Shown here: positions 5,779-11,563 of the stretch, in pieces
How positions within the stretch are numbered: the stretch's first letter is position 1
Layout: each line of letters opens with the position of its first letter
Source: JAPKZH01 sp964537875
GTDB taxonomy: Bacteria; Acidobacteriota; Aminicenantia; Aminicenantales; UBA4085
Direction: 5' to 3'
DNA: 11,563 nt
Assembly (NCBI GenBank): GCA_964537875.1
Contig: CAZIDN010000094.1
Coordinates: forward strand, 1 to 11,563
Position numbers and translations under genes: made by a program
Notes under the pieces: model-generated
What the model was told of the DNA's origin: nothing
The model's database searches: none
What the model saw: only the letters and a program-made list of their open reading frames with translations

Positions 5779-7882
5779 TGATCGCATCCAGATGTTTGAT
5801 GTCCCGGATGACCAGGCTGAGCTTGATCTGCGCTTTCTGATCGGCAAAGGTCTTGACCTCGGCCTTGGTGATATTCCCCTCGAGCTCGGAGATGGAACCG
5901 GCCACCTTGGCCAGCAGCCCCGGCGAATCCGCGGCCTTGACCAGCAGCCCGACTTTAGAGCTTCCTTGGGCGACGTTCCCCCAGGACACATCGACCAGCC
6001 GCTCGGGGTCTAGAATCTCGTTGGCGATCAGGGGGCAGCGCAGGGAATGGGCCGTGATGCCCTTCCCGGACGTGATATACCCGATGATCGGTTCGCCCTT
6101 GATGGGGGAGCAGCACTTGGCGAGGCGGACGAGCTCTCCGTTGCTGTCCCGGACCTGAATTTCGGCGGCGGCCTTTTTGGAGACCTTGGACATGACCTTG
6201 TGGAAGAGGGCCTCTTTTTTCCGGGTTTCCAGGCCGGCCGGGGAGATCTTTTCCAGGAATTTTCTGTTGACGACGATTTTTCCCAGCCCGACGAGCGCGT
6301 AGAAGTCTTCCAGGTTTTTCATCCGGAAGGTGACCGCCTGGGCGATCTGCGAAAGCAGCGCTCCTTCTTTCGGGAAGCCGGAGGGCAGGTCGTATTTGCG
6401 GACCTCTTTGTCCCACAATTTTTGGCCCAGGGAGACGCTTTTGATCTTGGCCTGCTGGTTCAGCCAGCGCTTGATCTGGTGTCTGGCGCTCGAAGTGAAG
6501 GTCATGTTCAGGTGGCTCCGCGTCGGGGACTTGTCGGGCGAAGTCATGATCTCGACAATATCCCCCGTCTTGAGCAGCGTCTTGAGCGGGGACGGTTTAC
6601 CGTTGATCTTGGCGCCTGCGGCGTGCACGCCGATCTCGGTATGGATGCGGAAGGCGAAGTCCAGGGCCGAAGCCCCCGTCGGCAGAGAGACGACGTGACC
6701 CTTGGGCGTAAAAACGTAGACTTCCTCGGGGATGAGGTTGATCTTGAGGTTCTTGAGGAATTCTTTCGGGTTGCGCTGCTCTCTAAAGAGCTCGACCATC
6801 TCCCTCAGCCACTGCAGCCGCTGGTCCTCTTTCATCAGGCTCTGGGGCTCGTCATCTTTGTACTTCCAGTGCGCGGCGATCCCGTTTTCAGCCAGGTTGT
6901 GCATCTCCCGGGTCCGGATCTGGATCTCGAAGCTTTGCTTGTCCTCCGTGATAATGGTCGTATGGAGGGCCTGGTAGAGGTTGGGCTTGGGCATGGCGAT
7001 GAAATCGCGGAACCGTTGCGGGATGGGCGGCCATTTCTGATGGATGATGCCGAGGGCCGAATAGCAGTTCTTGACGGTATCCGTGATGATGCGGAGGGCC
7101 AGGAAGTCATAGACCTGGCTGAAGTCGATATGCTGCACTTCCATTTTGCAGTGGATGCTGTAGGGCCTCTTGATGCGGTAGTAGATTTCGGCAGGGACGT
7201 GGTTGTCCTTCATCAACTTTTCGAGGGTGGACCTGAACCTCTTCAGCTCGACCTCGGCCCGCTTCCGGCGGGGCTCGACGAGCGAGGCGACGCGGAAATA
7301 TTCCTCGGGGGATACGTAGCGGAAAGCGAGGTCCTCCAGCTCCGCCTTGACGCGTCCCATCCCCAGGCGGTTGGCGATCGGCGCGTAGATTTCGAGCGTC
7401 TCGGAGGCGATCTGTTTCTGTTTGTCCTCGGACAGGAATTTCAGTGTTTGCAGATTGTGGAGCCGGTCGGCCAGCTTGATGAAGATCACCCGGAGGTCAT
7501 CGGTCATGGCCAGGATGATTTTCCGGATGGTTTCCGCCCTTCTCGTCTCCGGAGAGGAATCCTGGAAGCGGCTGATCTTGGTCACTCCTTCGACCAGGGC
7601 GGCCACGTCTTTCCCGAAGACTTCCTTGAGCTCGGCCGCCGTGACCTCGGTATCTTCGAGGACATCGTGGAGAAGACCGGCGACGAGCGTCGTGCTGTCC
7701 AGGCTCATATCGGCCAAGAGGCTGGTGACTTCCAGCGGATGGCTGAGGTAGGGCTCTCCCGACCTGCGGACCTGTCCCTTGTGGGCGCGGGCGCTGAAGA
7801 CATAGGCCTTCTGGAGGAGGGCGATATCTTTTTCGCCGTAGCCGGAGGAGATTTTTTCCAGGATATCATCAAACCGGATCAT
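5729..7882 (-). CDS. spoT: Bifunctional (p)ppGpp synthetase/hydrolase (Rel/SpoT long RSH)
   Basis: A 717-aa full-length RSH protein that makes and degrades the alarmone (p)ppGpp in the stringent response. The hydrolase domain (~20-195) keeps the manganese-site and catalytic residues His48, His72-Asp73, Glu76-Asp77, Asp139 and Asn143. The synthetase domain (~235-345) keeps RxKxxYSI (236-243), Asp259 and EIQIRT (319-324). The motif that separates bifunctional (RxKD) from synthetase-only (ExDD) enzymes reads RFRD (290-293), so positive charge is kept and both activities are predicted. Then come TGS (~386-447), a helical region, the zinc-finger/CC domain with Cys590, Cys591, His612 and Cys616, and a C-terminal ACT domain (~642-717). 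The gene begins 4 bp after the gmhB stop with little Shine-Dalgarno, suggesting coupled translation. It is last in the fmdB-waaF-gmhB-spoT operon. Whether to call it rel or spoT is a naming choice. Confidence 0.96.
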   Translation of the reverse strand: MIRFDDILEKISSGYGEKDIALLQKAYVFSARAHKGQVRRSGEPYLSHPLEVTSLLADMSLDSTTLVAGLLHDVLEDTEVTAAELKEVFGKDVAALVEGVTKISRFQDSSPETRRAETIRKIILAMTDDLRVIFIKLADRLHNLQTLKFLSEDKQKQIASETLEIYAPIANRLGMGRVKAELEDLAFRYVSPEEYFRVASLVEPRRKRAEVELKRFRSTLEKLMKDNHVPAEIYYRIKRPYSIHCKMEVQHIDFSQVYDFLALRIITDTVKNCYSALGIIHQKWPPIPQRFRDFIAMPKPNLYQALHTTIITEDKQSFEIQIRTREMHNLAENGIAAHWKYKDDEPQSLMKEDQRLQWLREMVELFREQRNPKEFLKNLKINLIPEEVYVFTPKGHVVSLPTGASALDFAFRIHTEIGVHAAGAKINGKPSPLKTLLKTGDIVEIMTSPDKSPTRSHLNMTFTSSARHQIKRWLNQQAKIKSVSLGQKLWDKEVRKYDLPSGFPKEGALLSQIAQAVTFRMKNLEDFYALVGLGKIVVNRKFLEKISPAGLETRKKEALFHKVMSKVSKKAAAEIQVRDSNGELVRLAKCCSPIKGEPIIGYITSGKGITAHSLRCPLIANEILDPERLVDVSWGNVAQGSSKVGLLVKAADSPGLLAKVAGSISELEGNITKAEVKTFADQKAQIKLSLVIRDIKHLDAIMKDISKIKEIFSVERI

Positions 7883-7886
7883 TTTT

Positions 7887-8462
7887 TTATGGATGTTCTT
7901 GGCCCAGAATCCAGTCTACGGCGGCTAGCAGATCGGGTGCGATATGGGCCGGTCGGATGTTCATCTCCTCAAGCTTTTTTTCCGACTCGGCGCCGAAACC
8001 CGTGAGGACGAGCACGGGACGGGCGCCGATGTTCAGCCCGAATAGGACGTCCTCGGCCTTGTCTCCGATGAAATAGGAGCCGGCCAGGTCGATGCCGAGG
8101 TCCTTCGCCGCCCGCCGGGCCAGCCCGGGATTGGGTTTGCGGCAGGCACAGTCCTTCCTGTATCGAGGGTTCGCGGAGAGTTCGTAGTGAGGGCAGAAGT
8201 AGACGCCGTCGACATGGACGCCGCGTCCGGCAAAATCAGCCTTCATTTTTTGGTGGATCTCCTCGAGGTCGGCTTCGGTGAGATAGCCCCGGCCGATCCC
8301 GGACTGGTTGGTAATGATCACGGCCAGGAATCCCGAGGCGTTGATCTTCGCCAGGGCTGCAAAGCTCGAAGGATAGATTTTGATCTGGCCGGAATTGTCC
8401 GGATAGCCGACATCCTCGTTGATGGTGCCGTCTCTGTCCAGGAAGATCGCTCTCTTTTTCAT
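7887..8462 (-). CDS. gmhB: D-glycero-D-manno-heptose-1,7-bisphosphate 7-phosphatase
   Basis: A 191-aa HAD-superfamily phosphatase that removes the 7-phosphate from heptose 1,7-bisphosphate on the route to ADP-heptose for the LPS inner core. Motif I is DRDGT (9-13) with nucleophile Asp9 and acid/base Asp11; Thr51 in ITNQSG is motif II; Lys109 in CRKPNPG and GDKAED (133-138) supply motifs III and IV. Cys90, His92, Cys105 and Cys107 form the zinc-binding loop of GmhB. The related histidinol phosphatase domain of HisB is the alternative, but the waaF neighbour favours GmhB. The frame is open upstream to an ATG at 8561, inside waaF; I choose 8462 because it gives the normal N-terminus (MKKRAIFLDRDG) and an ATGA overlap with the waaF stop, a classic coupling junction. 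Confidence 0.94.
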   Translation of the reverse strand: MKKRAIFLDRDGTINEDVGYPDNSGQIKIYPSSFAALAKINASGFLAVIITNQSGIGRGYLTEADLEEIHQKMKADFAGRGVHVDGVYFCPHYELSANPRYRKDCACRKPNPGLARRAAKDLGIDLAGSYFIGDKAEDVLFGLNIGARPVLVLTGFGAESEKKLEEMNIRPAHIAPDLLAAVDWILGQEHP

Positions 8463-9463
8463 CCCAGGAATGCCGCGCAGGCTTGGAAGACTTCCTCCGG
8501 GCTGATGTGGGTCATGCATCTGTGATCGTAGGGACAGCTCCTGTACAGGCAAGGCCAGCAAGGGACGTCTTTCTTGAGGACCGTCGAGGGCTGGTGGAAA
8601 GGCCCCGTGATCTTTGGATCGGTGGGGCCGAAGATGGCGACGACCGGCACTCTCAGGGCATTGGCCATGTGCATCGGCCCGGAATCATTCGTGACGAAAA
8701 GCGCGGACTGGCTGATGACGCCCAAGAGCCGCCGGAGGCTGGTTTTCCCGGCCAGGCTTTTGGGCCTTGCTGGAAGAGCCGCGGCGATGGATTCGGCAAG
8801 CGCCGTTTCTGCCGGCGAGCCCGTGATCAGGATCTCCACGTTTTTCCGGCCTTGAAGCATTCCCGCCAGTTCGGCAAACCTTGCCGAGGGCCATCTTTTC
8901 GCCGGCCCGTAAACGGCCCCGGGATTGAGGATGACCAGCGGCTTTTCGAGGTCGATGTCCAAGGCGGCCAGCTCTTTCCGGGCCTGGTCTGTCTCTTCCG
9001 CCGTCAGGCTGAGGCGGATCTCCGGCGAAACCGTTTGCAGGCCGAGGGATTCGAGCAGGCCGAGATAATAATGGACGTGGTGGGAGGCCACCAACGGTTC
9101 CTTCCAAAGGACGCCTTTGGATAAAAGAAGGCCGCGGCCGTCGCGGCGGTAGCCCCAGCGCTGGGGGATCCCGGCCAGATAGAACAGCAGGGCCGAGGCG
9201 AACGAATTCGTCATGAGGAGCCCGATGTCGAACCCGGATTCCTTGATCTTTTCGGCGGTCGTCCGCAGAATTTTCAAATGATTGAGGCGGCCGAGGGGGA
9301 TGATATTGGGCGGAGCTCCCTCCGAAACAAAGAGGTCTCTGACCCAGTCATTGGCCGCCAGCCAGATTTCCGCCTGAGGAAAATTTTTCTTCAGGCTTTC
9401 GATGGCCGGAAGGGCCAGGATGACATCCCCGATCCAGTTCGGGGCGCGGACGACGATCTTCAT
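8459..9463 (-). CDS. waaF: LPS heptosyltransferase II (GT9 family)
   Basis: A 334-aa glycosyltransferase of family GT9 that transfers heptose from ADP-heptose to the first heptose of the LPS inner core, on the cytoplasmic face of the inner membrane. The N-terminus NWIGD (9-13) carries the catalytic Asp13. LLMTNSFASALLFYLAGIP (82-100) and GYRRDGRG (104-111) match the WaaF-type acceptor-side signature. NPGAVYGPAKRWP (180-192), TNDSGPMH (258-265) and GPTDP (279-283) form the nucleotide-sugar site. The four-Cys cluster CWPCLYRSC plus Cys316 near the C-terminus is common in WaaF-like proteins. GAAGAG lies about 6 bases before the ATG. It lies 20 bp after the zinc-ribbon gene and overlaps gmhB by 4 bp. 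WaaC or another GT9 heptosyltransferase is the alternative, but the NSF and RRDGR motifs favour WaaF. Confidence 0.92.
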   Translation of the reverse strand: MKIVVRAPNWIGDVILALPAIESLKKNFPQAEIWLAANDWVRDLFVSEGAPPNIIPLGRLNHLKILRTTAEKIKESGFDIGLLMTNSFASALLFYLAGIPQRWGYRRDGRGLLLSKGVLWKEPLVASHHVHYYLGLLESLGLQTVSPEIRLSLTAEETDQARKELAALDIDLEKPLVILNPGAVYGPAKRWPSARFAELAGMLQGRKNVEILITGSPAETALAESIAAALPARPKSLAGKTSLRRLLGVISQSALFVTNDSGPMHMANALRVPVVAIFGPTDPKITGPFHQPSTVLKKDVPCWPCLYRSCPYDHRCMTHISPEEVFQACAAFLG

Positions 9464-9483
9464 GGAATTCTCTTCATCGCCGA

Positions 9484-9756
9484 TCAGTCGGATGAAGGCT
9501 TGGTGCCGGGCTTGGCCGGACCGGACTTTTCGGCGGCCGGCTTCTCTTTGGGCTTGTCTTCTTTCTCGGGGCTGCTTTTCCTGGTATAGTCGGTGATGTA
9601 AAATCCGGAGCCTTTGAATTGAAAGGCGGGAGCGGAGATCAATTTATTCAGCAGGCCGCCGCATTTCGGGCATTTTTTCTTGGGCGGATCATTGACTTTT
9701 TGTATCTCCTCGCTCCTGGCTTTACACTTGGTGCACTGGTACTCGTAAATCGGCAT
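9484..9756 (-). CDS. FmdB-family zinc ribbon protein
   Basis: A 90-aa protein starting MPIYEYQCTKC, the signature of the FmdB/CxxC small zinc-ribbon family. Cys8, Cys11, Cys29 and Cys32 form two CxxC knuckles. PAFQFKGSGFYITDY (53-67) is the conserved segment that follows in this family. The C-terminal ~23 residues are a disordered Pro/Lys/Glu/Ser tail. The molecular role of the family is not established; the name comes from a proposed regulator of formamidase/amidase operons in Methylophilus. It is first in the operon with waaF, gmhB and spoT, has a clear promoter and an AAAGGA ribosome-binding site, and so sets the expression of the LPS and alarmone genes behind it. Confidence 0.9.
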   Translation of the reverse strand: MPIYEYQCTKCKARSEEIQKVNDPPKKKCPKCGGLLNKLISAPAFQFKGSGFYITDYTRKSSPEKEDKPKEKPAAEKSGPAKPGTKPSSD

Positions 9757-9777
9757 TTTTCAATCCTTTAAAGCTCT

Positions 9778-9806
9778 ATTATATCAGAGGGCCGCCTTAA
9801 TGAAAA
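9778..9806 (-). promoter_or_regulatory. Promoter of the fmdB-waaF-gmhB-spoT operon
   Basis: On the minus strand a perfect -10 TATAAT (9783-9778) lies 17 bp from TTTTCA (9806-9801), a 4/6 match to the -35. The predicted start near 9771 gives a leader of about 15 bases, just long enough to hold the AAAGGA ribosome-binding site. No terminator is seen between this promoter and the upstream stop codon at 9823, so some readthrough from the MEMO-AMMECR1 gene is possible. Confidence 0.65.
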
Positions 9807-9822
9807 GGATGGGGACGGGCTT

Positions 9823-11253
9823 TTAATGAAAGACGATGGCCTCGAAGACGGAAATCTCGGCGCCCTTTTTCCAGGCGTCCGCTTCGAGCCCGGCTTTAAG
9901 GCAGCATTGGGCGAGGAACTCTTCACGGCTCCAAGCGTTCTCGACGGCGACCTGCGGCAGGAGAAGCCCTCTCTGATTTCCCCTGGCGATCACCAGCCCA
10001 TGTTTTCCCACCTGGACGAGTCGAGGGTTGTCGATTTTCGTGATCGGCGTCAACACCGAGATTTCATAAGACAAATCCTTCAACTCCTCCGCGGTGACAG
10101 GATTGAACCGGGTGTCCTCGGTGGCGGCATAGATCGCGGCGCGGAGCACGGTTAGATGAAGCGGGTACACCGGTTCGATGAAGCCGATGCAGCCCCGCAG
10201 CCGGCCTCCTTTGGTCAGGGTGACAAACGCTCCCCGCTCGGCCAGGAGATTCGAGTTGGTCGTTTCAAAATCGACGACCTTTCTCTCCCGGACGAACTTT
10301 TCAACGGCCTGCCGGGCCAGCTCGAGAAGCCCCTTTTTCTCCTCCGGAGAAAGCCTGAACTCCGGCAGGGGCTGCCCAGAATAGGCCGCGGCCGCCATGT
10401 ATCCGACGACGCCGGAGGCGTCCCCGGTCGTTTGACCGGAATCGGCATACTTCAAGATCTCGACTTTCACGTCGCCCAATTTTTGGGCATAGAAAATGGC
10501 GGAGAGCACCGGCCCTCCCCCGCAGAGAACATTTTCGTTCCGCCCCACTTTTCTCATGATCGAATTGGTCTTGAGATTCTGGATGAGCTCCATCGTCTCG
10601 GCATCCAGCGCGTTCGCTTTTCCTTTTTCCAGATAATGGGACATGTCCGTCGAGGCGATCACGAGCGCTTTCTTGTCCTTGAGGACTTTGGCCAGAGCCC
10701 CGGCCATGACCCGGATCGTCTGTTCATCGGGATAGCCCATGACGATGGGGACGATCTTGGCCTTGGGAAAGACCTTCTGAACAAAAGGGACCTGAACTTC
10801 CACGGAATGTTCTTCCTTGTGGGCGTCGGGATCGAAGGAGAAGCCCGAAGCCTTGATCAGGGCTTGAGCGATGGAGTTGTCGACTTCGGCGACTCCCAGC
10901 GGAGTCTCAAACCCGCCCTCGGGATAGATGGAACAGCCTTCGAACCCGTAGCGGTGAGTGGGCCCGATGATGACAACGGTCTCGAAATCGCCTCCCTGGA
11001 CAAGCTTATAGGCAAAAGCGGCGACTGGTCCGGAATAGACATAACCGGCGTGGGGAACGATCAGGGCCCGCACCCGGCCGGCCGGGGATTTCTTAGGCGT
11101 GGCGGCCGCCAGGAATCCATCGATCTGGGCGGAAAGTCGGGCTGCGGTTCCTTCGTAAAATTGCCCGGCGACGGCAGCCTTTCTGATCCCCTGGGCCCAG
11201 GTGATCGATGCGACCAAGCACAGGGCCAGCAGAAGCACGGATGTTTTTTTCAT
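9823..11253 (-). CDS. Exported AmmeMemoRadiSam B-A fusion (MEMO + AMMECR1 domains)
   Basis: A 476-aa fusion of two domains whose genes are often linked in prokaryotes with a radical SAM gene (the AmmeMemoRadiSam trio, function unknown). Residues 1-20 form a clear Sec signal peptide (KK, Leu-rich core, ITWA before Gln21). Residues ~22-292 are the MEMO domain, related to extradiol dioxygenases, with VPHAGYVYSG (67-75), GPTHRYG (97-103), STDMSHY (201-207) and CGGGP (244-248). His68, His100 and Cys244 correspond to the metal ligands described for human MEMO1, and Asp203/His206 are also kept. Residues ~297-475 are the AMMECR1 domain with its hallmark LRGCIG (352-357). GAGGA precedes the ATG by 5 bases, and a strong promoter lies upstream. 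No radical SAM gene is in the window. Periplasmic location is unusual for this system, whose partner enzyme is cytoplasmic. Confidence 0.92.
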   Translation of the reverse strand: MKKTSVLLLALCLVASITWAQGIRKAAVAGQFYEGTAARLSAQIDGFLAAATPKKSPAGRVRALIVPHAGYVYSGPVAAFAYKLVQGGDFETVVIIGPTHRYGFEGCSIYPEGGFETPLGVAEVDNSIAQALIKASGFSFDPDAHKEEHSVEVQVPFVQKVFPKAKIVPIVMGYPDEQTIRVMAGALAKVLKDKKALVIASTDMSHYLEKGKANALDAETMELIQNLKTNSIMRKVGRNENVLCGGGPVLSAIFYAQKLGDVKVEILKYADSGQTTGDASGVVGYMAAAAYSGQPLPEFRLSPEEKKGLLELARQAVEKFVRERKVVDFETTNSNLLAERGAFVTLTKGGRLRGCIGFIEPVYPLHLTVLRAAIYAATEDTRFNPVTAEELKDLSYEISVLTPITKIDNPRLVQVGKHGLVIARGNQRGLLLPQVAVENAWSREEFLAQCCLKAGLEADAWKKGAEISVFEAIVFH

Positions 11254-11289
11254 GGCGTCCTCGATGATCGTCAGCGCGATCCTTTATTC

Positions 11290-11318
11290 AATATAAAAGG
11301 AAGCGCCCAAAAAATCAA
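11290..11318 (-). promoter_or_regulatory. Sigma70-type promoter of the MEMO-AMMECR1 gene
   Basis: On the minus strand TTGATT (11318-11313, 4/6) and TATATT (11295-11290, 5/6) are separated by exactly 17 bp. The predicted start near 11283 gives a leader of about 30 bases ending in GAGGA before the ATG at 11253. Confidence 0.65.
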
Positions 11319-11383
11319 CTTTCCGATGCCGTCCGGTTCCAAAAGGCACTCATCTCTCTCGACTAAAATAGAGGAAAGGAAGA

Positions 11384-11399
11384 TCCTGAGATCTCAGGA
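11384..11399. repeat. 16-bp perfect palindrome with nested alternative hairpin
   Basis: TCCTGAGATCTCAGGA reads the same on both strands. A second inverted repeat, AGATCCT (11381-11387) with AGGATCT (11400-11406), uses overlapping bases, so an RNA could fold one or the other but not both. The site lies about 66 bp upstream of the MEMO-AMMECR1 -35. It could be a dimeric protein-binding site or an RNA hairpin; there is no direct evidence for either. Confidence 0.5.
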
Positions 11400-11479
11400 A
11401 GGATCTCCAAATATGTGATTTTTGATCGGTGCCGGGGTCGCCCCCGCGCCCCTGGGGAACCAGTCCCGTCGGATACTCT

Positions 11480-11512
11480 TGGAGGGAAACCCTTCTTCAG
11501 GGTTTCCCTCCA
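11480..11512. repeat. Perfect 14-bp stem-loop with 5-base loop
   Basis: Positions 11480-11493 pair without mismatch with 11499-11512 around the loop TCTTC. Neither strand shows a T-run directly after the stem (the nearest, T7 at 11540, is 27 bases away on the plus strand), so it is not a textbook intrinsic terminator. It may be an mRNA end-protecting hairpin of an upstream gene outside the window, or part of a dispersed repeat. Confidence 0.6.
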
Positions 11513-11563
11513 TGTATGAAAGCGCGGCACCTGTCAAGGTTTTTTTGATTTTCTTTTGTGCTT

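Larger units (their letters stand above)
11319..11563. other. Non-coding stretch rich in inverted repeats
   Basis: This completes the 310-base gene-free right end (11254-11563), whose left part holds the MEMO-AMMECR1 promoter and leader. I see no tRNA, rRNA or riboswitch that I recognise and no convincing gene. It contains the two inverted repeats annotated separately, a small G/C hairpin (CGGGG/CCCCG in ~11433-11446), and a T-rich end with a T7 run at 11540-11546. A 39-codon minus-strand frame (11513-11394) spans both inverted repeats but has no ribosome-binding site. Confidence 0.5.

Noticed and set aside
6047..8005. 652-codon plus-strand frame opposite spoT
   Set aside because: Antisense shadow; the minus strand encodes a full-length RSH protein with all catalytic residues.
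8463..8561. Longer gmhB start at 8561
   Set aside because: The extra 33 residues lie inside waaF and do not match the family; the ATG at 8462 gives the standard HAD N-terminus and an ATGA junction.
10156..11418. 420-codon plus-strand frame opposite the MEMO-AMMECR1 gene
   Set aside because: Antisense shadow with low-complexity, Gly/Asp-rich translation and no family motifs.
11532..11537. TTGACA on the minus strand as a -35 box
   Set aside because: No acceptable -10 lies at 16-18 bp spacing; the nearest candidate (TACATG) is at 15 bp and weak.
1..11563. CRISPR array, tRNA/rRNA genes, transposase or phage genes
   Set aside because: No regularly spaced repeats, no tRNA-like or rRNA-like sequence and no mobile-element protein was seen.

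Overview
The window most likely comes from a Gram-negative (diderm) bacterium. It carries two enzymes for the heptose part of LPS core, two lipoproteins with clear lipoboxes, a predicted outer-membrane barrel protein ending in Phe, and an exported protein with a Sec signal peptide. Coding regions are moderately GC-rich and tightly packed. A run of exactly 100 N flanked by identical 55-bp ends points to a draft or metagenome-derived scaffold. The protein types and the long inserted loop in FolD feel like Acidobacteriota/Aminicenantes, but that is an impression only.

Layout from left to right. Positions 1-233 hold two similar C/G-rich imperfect hairpins and a left-edge reading frame of doubtful status. 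Positions 234-4238 are a minus-strand operon of three envelope genes, read right to left: a small TPR lipoprotein, a 219-aa lipoprotein of unknown function, and a 989-aa protein combining a HEXXH metallopeptidase domain, a TolB/PD40-type beta-propeller and a C-terminal beta-barrel. Next come two plus-strand housekeeping genes, folD and rpmB (L28, zinc-binding form), each with a recognisable sigma70-type promoter. After the N gap, positions 5729-9756 are a second minus-strand operon: an FmdB-type zinc ribbon gene, waaF, gmhB and a bifunctional rel/spoT, with junctions of 20 bp, an ATGA overlap and 4 bp. Positions 9823-11253 hold a minus-strand gene for a MEMO-AMMECR1 fusion that carries a signal peptide, preceded by a good promoter. 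The last 310 bases have no convincing gene but contain a 14-bp perfect stem-loop and a 16-bp perfect palindrome.

How the genes work together. GmhB makes the heptose monophosphate that feeds ADP-heptose synthesis, and WaaF adds heptose to the LPS inner core. The alarmone enzyme Rel/SpoT is co-transcribed with them, which would link envelope growth to starvation signalling. The three-gene envelope operon looks like an outer-membrane assembly with an active-looking peptidase and two lipoprotein partners. It and the exported MEMO-AMMECR1 fusion are the best candidates here for undescribed biology. The N gap is almost certainly an unmerged contig overlap; when collapsed, rpmB and spoT meet tail to tail with only 6 bases between their stop codons.
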